A DNA stretch of 64,000 nucleotides from an uncultured Kiritimatiellota bacterium. Its GTDB lineage: Bacteria; Verrucomicrobiota; Kiritimatiellia; RFP12; DVOR01. A model generated the notes under the pieces. It saw only the letters and a program-made list of their open reading frames with translations, was not told the origin of the DNA and searched no databases. A program made the translations under genes and the position numbers. Positions within the stretch are counted from its first letter, which is position 1, and every line of letters starts with the position of its first letter. Location: positions 29,074 to 93,073 of the forward strand of contig CALXSE010000007.1 in NCBI GenBank assembly GCA_944391085.1, given 5' to 3'. Shown one piece after another: positions 42,672-51,536 of the stretch.

Positions 42672-44543
42672 TCAGTTGCGCAGGGTCAGGCCGCCGACGT
42701 TGAGCGGCGTCTGGTCGGGCAGGGGCACGGCTTCGCCGTTGGCGTTGCCGACGCGCGGCATCTGCGCCCCGCGCTCGCGGAGCAACGCGCCCATCGTCCG
42801 GCGGAGTTCCTCGACCTTGGCGGGGAGGCGCGCGGCGAGGTTCTCCTGCTCGGAGATGTCGCGCTCGATGTCGTAGAGCTCGAAGGAGCGGTCGCTGTGC
42901 TGGTAGATGAGCTTCCAGCGGCCCAGGCGCAGGGCGGAATAGAAGTTGTAGGCCTTGCCCTCGGGCCCCTCGCCCCACTTGTTGGGGTAATGCCAGAGCA
43001 GGGGGCGCGCCGCGCCATCCGCGCGCACGGTCGCCCGCTCGCCGAGGAGCACGGGCAGGAAGCTCTCGCCGTCGATGACCTGCCTCACCGTCTCGCCCTC
43101 GTAGTCCGTCGTCGCCAACGCCTCCGGCGCGGGCACGGCCACCCCAGCCGCCGCGAGGAGGGTGGGATAGAAGTCCTCAATGATGACGGGCTCGTGGCTG
43201 ACGCTCCCGGGCGCGATCTTCCCGGGCCAGACGGCGATGAGCGGCTCGCGCGTGCCGCCCTCGTAGCACGAGCCCTTGCCGGCCCGCGCGGGGGCGTTGG
43301 CGTTCGCCAGGCGTCCCGAGACGGAGAGCCCGCCGTTGTCGGCCATGAAGACGAAGAGGGTGTTGGCCAATTCGCCATTCTTTTCCAGCCAATCCAGCAG
43401 GGCGCCGAGCGAATCGTCCATGCCTTTGATGAGCGTGCCGTAGTTGCGCTCCTCTGCGTCCCAGTCGAGCCCGTCGTTGGGGTCGGGGTTCTTCGTGTCG
43501 GCGGCGAGGGTCTGACTGGCCGAGCGGGTATGGTCCCACGCGCGGGCGTTGTCGAGGGGGGAATGGATGGCATAGTGCGCCATGTAGAGATAGAAGGGCT
43601 TGCCGGTCTGCAGGTCATGATACCGCTGCAGTTCCTTGAGCGCCATGTCGGTGAGCGCGTCGGTCAGGAAGACGTTGTCGCCGTAGTAATTGTTCTCGTC
43701 CAGACCCGGCGTCATGAACTGGTTGCCGCCCGAGAGGTTGCCATAGCCCGCGTCGCCGCGGTAGTTGTTCGGGCCGCCGACCTCGCACCCGGCGATGTTC
43801 ACGTCGAAACCGAAGGCGCGCGGGTCGGCCCCCGGCGTGGTCACCTTCTTGGTCTGGCTGTTGTAAGGCCCGTTGCCGCTGCCCCAATGCGCCTTGCCCA
43901 CATGGATGGTGTGATAGCCCGCGCCCTGCAGCACCTGCGGGAAGGTGAGCGCGTTCATGAAGGGCATCGTCATGTTGTACGCCACCGCGCCTTGGGCGGG
44001 GTCGTCCGTCATCTCCGGCTGATAGTACTTCCCGCTCGCGTCCTGGCACCACGGCGGCTGGCAGTGACCCTGCGCCGTCGTCCCCGGCGGCTGCAGGCCG
44101 TTCGCCGCCCAGCGCGGCGGGTACAACCCCTCGCCGGCCGACGTGAAGCGGTTCGCCTGGTTCACCCCCAGCGTCCAATCCGTCACCCGATGGCGCGCCG
44201 CGTTCATCCCGCTCATCAGCGAGCACCGCGAAGGCGAGCACACCGCGCACGCATAGGCATTCGAAAAGACCATCCCCTGCGCCGCCAGACGCTCCATGTT
44301 CGGCGTCCGCCCGGCATTCCCATAGCGCGCGTTCAGGCGCGTCCTGACCGCCTGCCCCTTTCGGTAATAAAAGGGCACCGACGTATCCTGCCAGCCCATG
44401 TCGTCCACCATGAAAAGGACGATGTTCGGCTGCTTCCCGCCGCCCGACGCGCCCGACGCCGCCCCCTGCCCCAACAGCGGCCGCGCCGCCAACGCCCCCG
44501 CGCCAAGCCCCAACATACCCAGAAAGCCGCGTCTCGAAACCAT
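42672..44543 (-). CDS. Tat-exported arylsulfatase (type I, Cys-type)
   Basis: 623 residues. The N-terminus MVSRRGFLGMLGLGAGALA is a twin-arginine signal. Metal ligands appear in VDDMGWQD (D47, D48), and the formylglycine motif VCSPSRCSLMSG puts the modified cysteine at C102. Later HVGKAHWGSG, YMAHYAIHSP and FMADNGG complete the alkaline-phosphatase-fold site. A Cys-type core needs an anaerobic sulfatase-maturing radical SAM enzyme, not in the window. The likely substrate is a sulfated polysaccharide or mucin. The start was chosen for the RR signal and GGAAGGA 8 nt upstream. Confidence 0.92.
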   Translation of the reverse strand: MVSRRGFLGMLGLGAGALAARPLLGQGAASGASGGGKQPNIVLFMVDDMGWQDTSVPFYYRKGQAVRTRLNARYGNAGRTPNMERLAAQGMVFSNAYACAVCSPSRCSLMSGMNAARHRVTDWTLGVNQANRFTSAGEGLYPPRWAANGLQPPGTTAQGHCQPPWCQDASGKYYQPEMTDDPAQGAVAYNMTMPFMNALTFPQVLQGAGYHTIHVGKAHWGSGNGPYNSQTKKVTTPGADPRAFGFDVNIAGCEVGGPNNYRGDAGYGNLSGGNQFMTPGLDENNYYGDNVFLTDALTDMALKELQRYHDLQTGKPFYLYMAHYAIHSPLDNARAWDHTRSASQTLAADTKNPDPNDGLDWDAEERNYGTLIKGMDDSLGALLDWLEKNGELANTLFVFMADNGGLSVSGRLANANAPARAGKGSCYEGGTREPLIAVWPGKIAPGSVSHEPVIIEDFYPTLLAAAGVAVPAPEALATTDYEGETVRQVIDGESFLPVLLGERATVRADGAARPLLWHYPNKWGEGPEGKAYNFYSALRLGRWKLIYQHSDRSFELYDIERDISEQENLAARLPAKVEELRRTMGALLRERGAQMPRVGNANGEAVPLPDQTPLNVGGLTLRN

Positions 44544-45120
44544 CTTCGCATTCCTTCCGAATTTAAGGCGCAACTTGGCGCCCGTGCCCTTAAGCGGAGT
44601 TGTCGCGCCGCTCCCGGCGTCGTCCGCGCCGTCGGTTGAGGGATGGTCTCAGGCGCCTTGGCGGCGTTCGCGGGGAGGGATGCCCCCGCGGTCGCGCGCC
44701 ATGGGCCTTTCATACCATTTGCCGACGCGTCGAACGTTGACCGGCAGAAGCGGAGGCGTTGACGGCTGTTGGGTTCACCTTCACGGTCACCTGTTCGAGG
44801 CCGACTATGCGGGCGCCGCAATCAAACCGCCTTTGTCTTTGCATCCGCTTTTTTCTTCCGTGTGGCCCACCATGAGCTCTATACACTATTTAATCGCATG
44901 ATATCAACATTACGTTTCCTCCGTCAACAATAAAGTTCTAGTCAATCCTATGCCCCCTTCTGTCCCGCCTCTGGCCCCGCGCCCGGCGGAAGCAGTCTTA
45001 CAACGGGTCCGCCCTCCCGTGTGTCTCCGTCTGTGGCAAACGGTCCAAGAAAGAATCAGCTGCCATTTCGCTTGTGGGTTCCCGCGCAAGTTGCCGGTAC
45101 TTCTCGAGTCAAACTTATGC
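44544..45120. other. Gene-free region between sulfatase and glycosyltransferase genes
   Basis: No convincing gene, tRNA or repeat is seen. About 44870-44945 is distinctly AT-rich for this genome and could hold promoter or regulator sites for the divergent sulfatase. Short frames here have no family features or good ribosome sites. Confidence 0.5.
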
Positions 45121-45126
45121 TATACT
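45121..45126 (+). promoter_or_regulatory. Extended -10 of the GT2-pyruvyl transferase operon
   Basis: TGC then TATACT. It predicts an unusually long leader of about 210 nt before the ATG at 45345. The leader contains small stems (for example GGCAGATGTGCC near 45155) but does not match the copy A/B leader. Confidence 0.5.
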
Positions 45127-45344
45127 GTTATCAACTGATGCAAGCAAGCGGGAGAGGCAGATGTGCCTTGCGGATAAAAACGGACGTCAGGACACGTTTG
45201 TAGCCGCGTAAACAGAGGCAAGCGCATGGATAAAACGGCGACAGGGGGATTGGCGCATTGGGTTCGGCGTTGGCCGGTTGCTTCAGTGGCGTAATGGGCA
45301 TGGCGCAAAATGGTTATGCGCGGCGTATAGGAAGAGGAGACGAG

Positions 45345-46391
45345 ATGGGCGAGGAACCGTTGCTTTCAATTGTGGTGCCGATGTACAACTTGGGCGCGTG
45401 GGAGCAGGACAGCCTGGGCTCCCTGGCGGCGCAGACGAGCCGGACGGGATGGGAGGCCGTGGTGGTGGACGATGGCTCGTGGGATGGGACGGGCTCAAGC
45501 GTGGATGCCTGGGTGCGTCGGGAAGGGCGTTTCCGCGTCGTCCATCAGCCCAATCGTGGGGTGAACCCGGCACGGTATCGAGGGCTCCGCCTGGCGCGCG
45601 GGGTGTGGGCGTGGTGCGTGGATGGCGATGATGTGCTGCACCCACAGGCGCTGGCGGTGGTGGCGGAGGCCGCGCGGCGGTTTCCCGGGGTGGAGCTGTG
45701 GATCGTCGGGGAACGCGTGGGGGACGCCACGGGGGGCAAGGTGGCCTTCGCGCCCTTCACGGAGATGCCGGCGATGGAGCAGGTGCCGGCGCGCCAGGTC
45801 GCCACGCTGGCGATCCCGTTTGTCGTCTTTCGACGGGCGATGGGGTTGGATTTACGTCCGGACAACTTCATGGTAGGGGAGGATTTGTTCTTTGCGCAGC
45901 GGTTGCTGGTGTCGGCGCGGGGCGTGGGGCGGATCCATGCGCCGCTTTATGGGTATCAGATGCGGGAGACGTCAGTGACGCACACGCCCAGTGTGAGGCG
46001 GCTCTCGCAGAGCATCGCGTTTCATCGATGTTTCATTCCCTTTTTGAACGCCCATCGTGATCGGCTCAACGTCGTTGGCCTGAACCAGCGCATTGCTGCC
46101 TTCTACTTCCGTCTGCCGCAGGAAATCCTGGGCTATCAGGGGGAACCGCGTCGGCGGTTGATGGACGAATGGTTTGCGGTGGCCCGGGAACTTGCGTCGA
46201 TCCGGGGCAATTGGCGTCTCACGGCGCTTTCAGTCCTCGTGGCGTTCTTCCGCGGGGCGTTCGGTGCGCGCCTGGCGCTCTCGTCCAATACGTTATGCGG
46301 TACATCAGAAAACACGGGGGTAGACACAGGCGTTAAGTTCGCCTTCGACCGCTGCCTTGACGCGCATCTGGTGTGGGGGGCGGCGGCATGA
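45345..46391 (+). CDS. Family 2 glycosyltransferase
   Basis: 348 residues. GT-A fold: LSIVVPMYN at the N-terminus, VVVDDGSWDGTG near 40, NRGVNPARYRGLRLARG, and the nucleotide-sugar DxD equivalent DGDDVLHP near 93. A later NFMVGEDLFFAQRLL segment also fits GT2. It adds a sugar to a lipid-linked glycan on the cytoplasmic face. The start MGEEPLLSIV has AGAGGAGA just upstream. The stop overlaps the next ATG (ATGA), coupling it to the pyruvyl transferase gene. Confidence 0.88.
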   Translation: MGEEPLLSIVVPMYNLGAWEQDSLGSLAAQTSRTGWEAVVVDDGSWDGTGSSVDAWVRREGRFRVVHQPNRGVNPARYRGLRLARGVWAWCVDGDDVLHPQALAVVAEAARRFPGVELWIVGERVGDATGGKVAFAPFTEMPAMEQVPARQVATLAIPFVVFRRAMGLDLRPDNFMVGEDLFFAQRLLVSARGVGRIHAPLYGYQMRETSVTHTPSVRRLSQSIAFHRCFIPFLNAHRDRLNVVGLNQRIAAFYFRLPQEILGYQGEPRRRLMDEWFAVARELASIRGNWRLTALSVLVAFFRGAFGARLALSSNTLCGTSENTGVDTGVKFAFDRCLDAHLVWGAAA

Positions 46392-47515
46392 AAGTGGCGG
46401 TCTTGACGTTTCATCGTGCGTTCAACTGCGGTGCCTTGTTGCAGGCTTGGGCGTTGAGGCGGATTTTGGAGGAGATGGGACATGAGGTGGTTTTCCCAGA
46501 TGCGAATTGGGTTGGGGTGCAACCACGTTTTGTCCGGATTGTGTTCAAGCGGCCGCTTATGCGGTTCCTGCGTTCGGTGGCTTTTCGGTCATTGAATAAT
46601 CTTCTTGCCTGTTTGGGCCTGGATGGCTCACGGCGGGGTTATGAACGTTTCCGCAGACGCTTTTTGGGGGTAGGCGTCGCGTGCGGGGGACAGGCATGGG
46701 AGCGTGACTGCGATTGTGTGATTGTGGGGAGTGACCAGGTGTGGAATCCTACGTTGGCGGGGCCCTGGTGGCCGCTCTTCTTGGGGGAAACGCTGCCAGA
46801 GGGGAAGCCGCGCATCGCCTATGCGGCCAGTGCGGGCGACCAAGCGTTGGATGAGGCCCATTCCTGGCAGCTGACGCGGGCGTTGCGGCGCTTCTGCGCG
46901 GTTTCCGTACGTGAAGAGACGTTGCAGAAGCGGTTGAGGACTGCCGGCTTCCGTGGGGCGCAGGTGGTGCCAGACCCGACCTGCCTTTTAAGGGCCGAGG
47001 ATTACGCGGCGCTGGACAGGCCGCTGAAACGGCGCGGGCGGACCATGGTCGTTTATGCGGTGGGATTGTCGCCCGGACTGCGAACGTTGGCGTGTGCGTT
47101 GGCCAAACGTATCGGGGCGCGTGTGCGCTTTATGCCATGCAATCAGGCGCCTATCCAACAACTGCGGCCGGATACGCTTGTGGCGTCTCCGGATCGTCTG
47201 GTCGCCGAGCTGAGACAAGCCGATTATGTGCTGACGCACTCTTTTCACGGAACGGTGTTGAGTGTCTTGTTCCGCAGGCCGTTCTTGGCTTTTCGCGAGG
47301 TGGAGGAGCCTGCGCATCCCTCACGGACCCGGCTGCTTCTGGAACGTTTTGGCTTGGGGGAACGCCTGGTGACCACGCAGATGGCGGGGGACGTGGAAGC
47401 GTCGCTGCGTCGGCTTCTGGCGCCGCTCCCAGACCTGGATGAGCCGTTGGCCGCGTTGCGCAAGCAAGGGCTGGACTTTCTGCGCACGGCGCTTGAGGCG
47501 GCGAAAGTGCGGTAG
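46388..47515 (+). CDS. Polysaccharide pyruvyl transferase family protein
   Basis: 375 residues, the third member of this family in the window and closest to the one at 1793. Motifs: FNCGALLQAWALRRILEEMGH, IVGSDQVWNP near 118, SVREE, VPDPTCLL and THSFHGTVLSVLFRRPF. It is coupled to the GT2 gene, so it likely modifies a sugar that enzyme adds. It lies about 45 kb from its paralogues, so either separate glycans are made or the loci are duplicates. Confidence 0.88.
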   Translation: MKVAVLTFHRAFNCGALLQAWALRRILEEMGHEVVFPDANWVGVQPRFVRIVFKRPLMRFLRSVAFRSLNNLLACLGLDGSRRGYERFRRRFLGVGVACGGQAWERDCDCVIVGSDQVWNPTLAGPWWPLFLGETLPEGKPRIAYAASAGDQALDEAHSWQLTRALRRFCAVSVREETLQKRLRTAGFRGAQVVPDPTCLLRAEDYAALDRPLKRRGRTMVVYAVGLSPGLRTLACALAKRIGARVRFMPCNQAPIQQLRPDTLVASPDRLVAELRQADYVLTHSFHGTVLSVLFRRPFLAFREVEEPAHPSRTRLLLERFGLGERLVTTQMAGDVEASLRRLLAPLPDLDEPLAALRKQGLDFLRTALEAAKVR

Positions 47516-47884
47516 CGTTGGGGTGCGTATGTGGCCGACGCCCGATCACAGGCAGGGGCAAACAGGGACGCCCACTTGTAAAAACTGTCCACCAGGCGAT
47601 GGCCCGGCGGACAGGCGGGATGGAAATGAGAATCATCGTGGATGGGGTACGACGAACTTACAGAAGCGGTTGTCTTTTTCGTCCTTAAGGTGGACGGTAA
47701 CACCTCCGTCCGAAACCTAGACCGGCAAAACCGCCGGGGACGAGAGGTGGACAGCCGAGGTTTTTCACGGAACCAGTCGAAGATCGGGCGATAACAACCT
47801 CGCCGTTGGTGTTGGCGCAGGGAAAGCGGCGTCCCTGCGTAGGCCATGAGCGGACAGGAGGATGGCGTAGCGTGACGATTTTCC
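47516..47884. other. Gene-free region with inverted repeats
   Basis: No gene supported. CAGGGACGCC (47563-47572) and GGCGTCCCTG (47828-47837) are exact inverted copies 255 nt apart. CGCAGGGA/TCCCTGCG forms a perfect 8-bp hairpin at 47816-47839. The segment GGGGCAAACAGGGACGCCCAC near 47555 faintly resembles the GCAAACA block of the leader RNAs, but the flanking helices are not conserved. It could be a decayed mobile element. Confidence 0.4.
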
Positions 47885-47912
47885 TTGACTGAATGGGGGG
47901 GGGTATTATAGC
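47885..47912 (+). promoter_or_regulatory. PEP-CTERM gene promoter with G9 tract in its spacer
   Basis: TTGACT (47885-47890) is followed by GAAT, nine G (47895-47903) and then TATTATAGC. The -35 to -10 spacer is 13 nt to TATTAT or 16 nt to TATAGC, so adding or losing G changes promoter spacing. This is the arrangement of phase-variable promoters such as Neisseria porA. Confidence 0.65.
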
Positions 47913-47957
47913 GCCATCAATCACGTTGAATGCCCAAGCGGGCGAAAAGGAATAGAG

Positions 47958-48661
47958 ATGAAACGGATTCTGTCGTTCTTCGCGGCCGTGGCGGTCGCCG
48001 GTCTCACCCAGGCGGTGACGATCAATTGGGACAGCGTCAAGGGCGCCGTCGATTTGGGGACGAAGACCTCGTCCGGCTCCATCGCGGTGGGGACGGGCGG
48101 GGGCCAGGCCAACCTGGGGAGCGGCTCGTGGACGATCGCGGCCAAACTGACCGCGGGCTCCATCAGCGCTTACACGAACGCCGGGCACAAATACCCCGCG
48201 ATCATCGGCTTCGGCACCTCGGAGACGAAAAACGACGCCTACCGCTTCAGGGCCAACTGCAGCGCGAGCGGCGGCACGAACACCGGCTCCATCGGTTTCG
48301 AAGACAATATCACCCGCACGGAGGCCTCCGATGTGGCTCTACCTCCAACACGACCTATGACTTTGTCATCTCGTTCGACAGCCAGACCTCGACCGTCAAC
48401 TTCTATCTGAACGACACGCTCTACGGGACGCTCTCGAACTTCACGGGCACGGTCACGGACATCGTTTGGGGAAAGTGTGGCGCGACAAACCCCAACATGG
48501 ATCTGTGGAACAACAACAGCGGGACGTACTCGCTGGACCTCGACTACGTCGCGGGGATGACCTATGACGAGGTCAAGGCCTCGGTCATCCCGGAGCCGAC
48601 GGCGCTTGCCCTTCTGGCCCTTGGCACGGCCGGCCTGGCCCTCCGCCGCAAGGCCGCCTGA
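47958..48661 (+). pseudogene. PEP-CTERM surface protein, frameshifted
   Basis: Signal peptide MKRILSFFAAVAVAGLTQA, then a beta-rich body (TINWDSVKGAVDLGT, SWTIAAKLTAG) in one frame to about 48330. The continuation CGSTSNTTYDFVISFD onward lies in another frame and ends with the sorting motif VIPEPTALALLALGTAGLALRRKAA-type (PEP, helix, basic tail; end at 48661). A single missing base around 48300-48335 would explain it. In frame the protein would be about 234 residues, probably lectin/LamG-like. PEP-CTERM proteins are processed by exosortase and displayed on the outside, usually with exopolysaccharide. It could be real decay, a switch, or a sequence error. Confidence 0.75.
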
Positions 48662-48683
48662 GCCCCTCGCCTTGTCCCACCCG

Positions 48684-48711
48684 GAGGGCGCCGATCGGCG
48701 CCCTCTTTTTT
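48684..48711 (+). terminator. Intrinsic terminator after the PEP-CTERM gene
   Basis: A perfect palindrome GAGGGCGCC/GGCGCCCTC (48684-48705) followed by six T. A textbook rho-independent terminator. Confidence 0.92.
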
Positions 48712-48756
48712 GCCGTGGGGCGGTTTGCCGCGGCAAGGGTGGGGGTGTGGGCGGGG

Positions 48757-49377
48757 TCAACGGATGAAGTCCGTGCACTGCCAGGGCTCGGGGGCCGGCG
48801 GCGGGAGGGCGGCCTTCTCGCGGCAATGGAGGAGGTAGGCCATCTGCGCGCCGAGGGTGCGCATGGTCTGGAGCCCCTCGCGGTCTTGGCGCACGTCTTC
48901 CGGGGTGCGGCCGTGGGTGGAGTTCCAGTATTGCGAGGAGACGACTGGCATCCGGATGATGGTGAAGTATTTGTTGAGGCGGTCGAAGGTCGCGCTCGCG
49001 CCGCCGCGGCGGCAGTTCACCACGCAGGCGCCGAACTTGCCGGCGAAGGCGTCGGTGGCGGAGTAGAAGGCGCGGTCGAGCAGGGCGCAGAGGGCGCCGG
49101 GGGGCCCGGCGTAGTAGACGGGCGCGCCGATGACCAGGCCATCGCAGCGGCGCATGGCCTCGATGAACCCTTCGCACAGGGGATCCCTGAAGACGCACCC
49201 GTCATGGCCCTGGTGGCATTTCCCGCAGGCGACGCAGCCCTGCACGGGGCGCGTGCCGACGTGGTAAAACTCGCTTTCCACGTCGTTGGTGGCGAGGGCG
49301 GAGGCCACCTCGGAGAGGGCGGTGAAGACGCAACCCTCGAGGTGGGGGCTGCCGTTCAGCAAGAGCACTTTGGGCAT
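48757..49377 (-). CDS. Flavodoxin-fold NAD(P)H-dependent reductase, iron-sulfur flavoprotein-like
   Basis: 206 residues. The FMN loop LLLNGSPHLEGCVFTAL at the N-terminus and VIGAPVYYAGPPG near 90 define the flavodoxin-like reductase family. CVACGKCHQGHDGC near residue 47 is the compact Cys motif of iron-sulfur flavoproteins that bind 4Fe-4S. It probably passes electrons between ferredoxin-like donors and a small acceptor in the cytoplasm. The start MPKVLLLNG has AAGGAG 8 nt upstream. It lies 48 nt after the hydrolase gene and may be the end of the redox cassette 49426-54491. Confidence 0.82.
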   Translation of the reverse strand: MPKVLLLNGSPHLEGCVFTALSEVASALATNDVESEFYHVGTRPVQGCVACGKCHQGHDGCVFRDPLCEGFIEAMRRCDGLVIGAPVYYAGPPGALCALLDRAFYSATDAFAGKFGACVVNCRRGGASATFDRLNKYFTIIRMPVVSSQYWNSTHGRTPEDVRQDREGLQTMRTLGAQMAYLLHCREKAALPPPAPEPWQCTDFIR

Positions 49378-49425
49378 GGTTTCTCTCCTTTTGTCAGTGT
49401 GCATGGTAACACATTCGCAGGCGGC

Positions 49426-50460
49426 TCAGTCGAGGTCTTTGTCGCGGAGCCAGCCGGCGATCTGGTCGGCGACGGCCTCGCTGTTGGTGTCGGCGAAGGG
49501 GAAGTGGGTGTTCCCGTGCAGGCCGCGCTCGGGCAGGAGCAGGAGGGTGGCGTCGCCGCCGTGGCGATTGACGCAGTCGACGAAGAGCCGGGCCATCTCC
49601 ACGCGGGCACGCCAGCCGTCGGCGGGCCAGTTCTCCTTGTCCGGCGCCGCGGCGATGCCGTCGCCGAAGACGACGAGGATGGGGGCACGGCAGAGCGCGG
49701 CGAAGTCCTTGGCGGGGAGGGTGACGGGCGTGATGGGGGTGAAGGGGCTGGAATTGGGGATGGGCGCGGGGGCCTCGCCCTCGGGGAAGGCAAAGGAGCC
49801 GGGCTCGATGGCCACGATGCCGGCCAGCGCGCCGCCGCGCCCGGGAACGAGCCAGCCGGGGACGCCGCCCTGGGAGTGGGTGAAGAGGACGCTCGGGCCG
49901 ATGCGCCGGGTGAGGGCGACGAGGGAGTCGGCCACGAGTGCGGCGTCGAAGGGGCCGGTGTTGGGGGTCATCCAGCGCAGAAACTGCTCCATCGCGGCGT
50001 CGCCCGCGGGGAAAGCGCCGGCGCGGATGCGGAAGTTCTCCAGCCAGAGGCGGTCGTCCGGCTCGGGGGAGGGGCGCTCGGTGACGGTGGCGCGCCCGGC
50101 CTGCCCGCGGCGGGGTTGGTCGACGAGGTAGACGGGGAAGCCGCGGCGGAGGAAGGTGGTGCGCCACCCCTCGCGGCCGTCGGGCGTGGTGTCCCAACAG
50201 CGGGAGGATTGGCCGGCGCCGTGGAGGAAGGCCAGCGGGATGGGGCGCGCGTGCGCGGGGATCTGGTAGCTCACGGCGGCGTGGTCGCCGTGGAGCGTCT
50301 GCCCGGTGTGGGCGGTGGGGTGGCGGAAGTCGAAATCGCCGGGCGCGCGGACGACGGTTCCGCCGACGGCGAAGGCGCCTTGCTCGGCCACTTGGAGGGA
50401 GGCCTTGCCGGCGCATCCGGCCAAGAGGAGCGCGAGCAGGAGAAGCGGGGGTGTGCGCAT
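49426..50460 (-). CDS. Alpha/beta hydrolase lipoprotein
   Basis: 344 residues. The lipoprotein signal ends at ALLLAGC (Cys near 16). The hydrolase core has the oxyanion block LAFLHGAGQSSRCWD, the nucleophile elbow FTHSQGGVPG (Ser), VVFGDGIA (acid region) and the late HGNTHF (His). It is anchored to a membrane and faces the periplasm or surface. The substrate is unknown; an ester, lactone or similar small molecule fits its neighbours, which are oxidoreductases. Confidence 0.8.
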   Translation of the reverse strand: MRTPPLLLLALLLAGCAGKASLQVAEQGAFAVGGTVVRAPGDFDFRHPTAHTGQTLHGDHAAVSYQIPAHARPIPLAFLHGAGQSSRCWDTTPDGREGWRTTFLRRGFPVYLVDQPRRGQAGRATVTERPSPEPDDRLWLENFRIRAGAFPAGDAAMEQFLRWMTPNTGPFDAALVADSLVALTRRIGPSVLFTHSQGGVPGWLVPGRGGALAGIVAIEPGSFAFPEGEAPAPIPNSSPFTPITPVTLPAKDFAALCRAPILVVFGDGIAAAPDKENWPADGWRARVEMARLFVDCVNRHGGDATLLLLPERGLHGNTHFPFADTNSEAVADQIAGWLRDKDLD

Positions 50461-50523
50461 GATGTTCAGTCCTTTCGTTGCGGATCATTGAGGAAACGTT
50501 CCCAGAAGGCGACGGCCGCGGCC

Positions 50524-51522
50524 TCACTTCCCGGTCTTGGCGCCGATGGGCAGATAATCGGCGTCGGCCACGGGCTCGAGCCAGTCGGTCTTGTTGGAGC
50601 CGGGGTTGCAGGAGATGGCCAGGTGCTGGAACCAGCTGCCGGGGGCGGCGCCGTGCCAGTGCTCGACGCCGGGGGCGATCTCCACCACGTCGCCGGGGTG
50701 CAGGACGCGGCCGGGGCGGCGGTAGGAGGCGCGTTCCTGGTAACGGCCCTCGCCGGAGACGCAGATGAGGAGCTGGCCGGCGGCGTGGCGATGCCAGTTG
50801 TTGCGGCAGCCGGGCTCGAAGGTGACGTTGGCGATGGGGCAGTTGAGCGCGGCCATGGCGGTGAGGGGGGCGACCCACGAGCGGCCGGAGAAGTAGCGGG
50901 CGTTGGCGACGTTCGGCTGGCCGAGCGGGAAGGGGCCGCGCGGGACGTCCGCGAAGGCGAGCGGGTCGGCGGCGAGGTCGAGCGTGGCCAGCCAGTCGGC
51001 GACCGTTTGGCGGGTGGCCGCGCCGCCGGGGAAGGTTTGGGCGGGGAGCGGGCGCGCGCCGCGGGCCTCGAGGATGCGGGAGGCGTCGAGGCCGCAGCGC
51101 TGGATCCCGCCGCCGCCGTGGGTGAAGAAGGGGACGACGAGCTTGCCCTTGAGCGGGGCCGTGCGCAGGAAGGTCGCCGCGGGCGGGGCCACGGTGCCCC
51201 ACCAGTTGGGCGAGCCGACGAAGAGGACGTCGAAGTCACCGAGCGCCACGGGGGCAATGGCGACGGTCTCGCCGGATTCGAGTTCCATGCGGGAGCGGTC
51301 GACGGCGGCCTGGTAGTCGGCGGGATAGGGGACGGCGGGGCGGATCTCAGCCACGTCGGCGCCGAGGGCCTGTGCGATGAGGTCGGCCACGGCGCGGGTG
51401 TTGCCGGTCTTGGAGAAGCAGGCCACGCGCACGCGGCGGGGGGCGGCCGGGGCGGCGGCGCGGAGGGTGCCGGCGGCGGCCATCGCGGCAAGGGAGGCGA
51501 GCAGGAAGTCTCTGCGGTTCAT
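50524..51522 (-). CDS. Tat-exported flavodoxin-cupin fusion protein
   Basis: 332 residues. Twin-arginine signal MNRRDFLLASLAAMAAAG, a flavodoxin domain (FSKTGNTRAVADLIAQAL, VGSPNWWGTVAPP) to about 190, then a cupin domain with HRHAAGQLLICVSGEGRY and GDVVEIAPGVEHWHG (His-rich metal site) to the end. In related bacteria flavodoxin and cupin proteins of this type are separate neighbours of carboxymuconolactone decarboxylase-like genes; here they are joined. Tat export fits a folded FMN protein. It is part of the cassette with an ADH and a CMD protein, also exported. Confidence 0.82.
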   Translation of the reverse strand: MNRRDFLLASLAAMAAAGTLRAAAPAAPRRVRVACFSKTGNTRAVADLIAQALGADVAEIRPAVPYPADYQAAVDRSRMELESGETVAIAPVALGDFDVLFVGSPNWWGTVAPPAATFLRTAPLKGKLVVPFFTHGGGGIQRCGLDASRILEARGARPLPAQTFPGGAATRQTVADWLATLDLAADPLAFADVPRGPFPLGQPNVANARYFSGRSWVAPLTAMAALNCPIANVTFEPGCRNNWHRHAAGQLLICVSGEGRYQERASYRRPGRVLHPGDVVEIAPGVEHWHGAAPGSWFQHLAISCNPGSNKTDWLEPVADADYLPIGAKTGK

Positions 51523-51536
51523 GGGGGCTCCTTTCG

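Noticed and set aside
44398..45203. Small plus-strand frames between the sulfatase and the glycosyltransferase gene
   Set aside because: They lack ribosome sites and recognisable features, and several run antisense into the sulfatase.
47551..47600. GGGGCAAACAGGGACGCCCAC resembling a c-di-GMP-I riboswitch core
   Set aside because: The helix order, GGGACGC spacing and GNRA-type loop of that class are absent.
47245..47847. Minus-strand frame across the end of the third pyruvyl transferase gene and the empty region
   Set aside because: Basic, Arg/Ser-rich composition typical of a shadow; no homologous pattern.
47850..47960. Sigma-54 (-24/-12) promoter for the PEP-CTERM gene, given the NtrC-type regulator in the window
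   Set aside because: TGGCGTAGC is present but no GC doublet lies at the required spacing.
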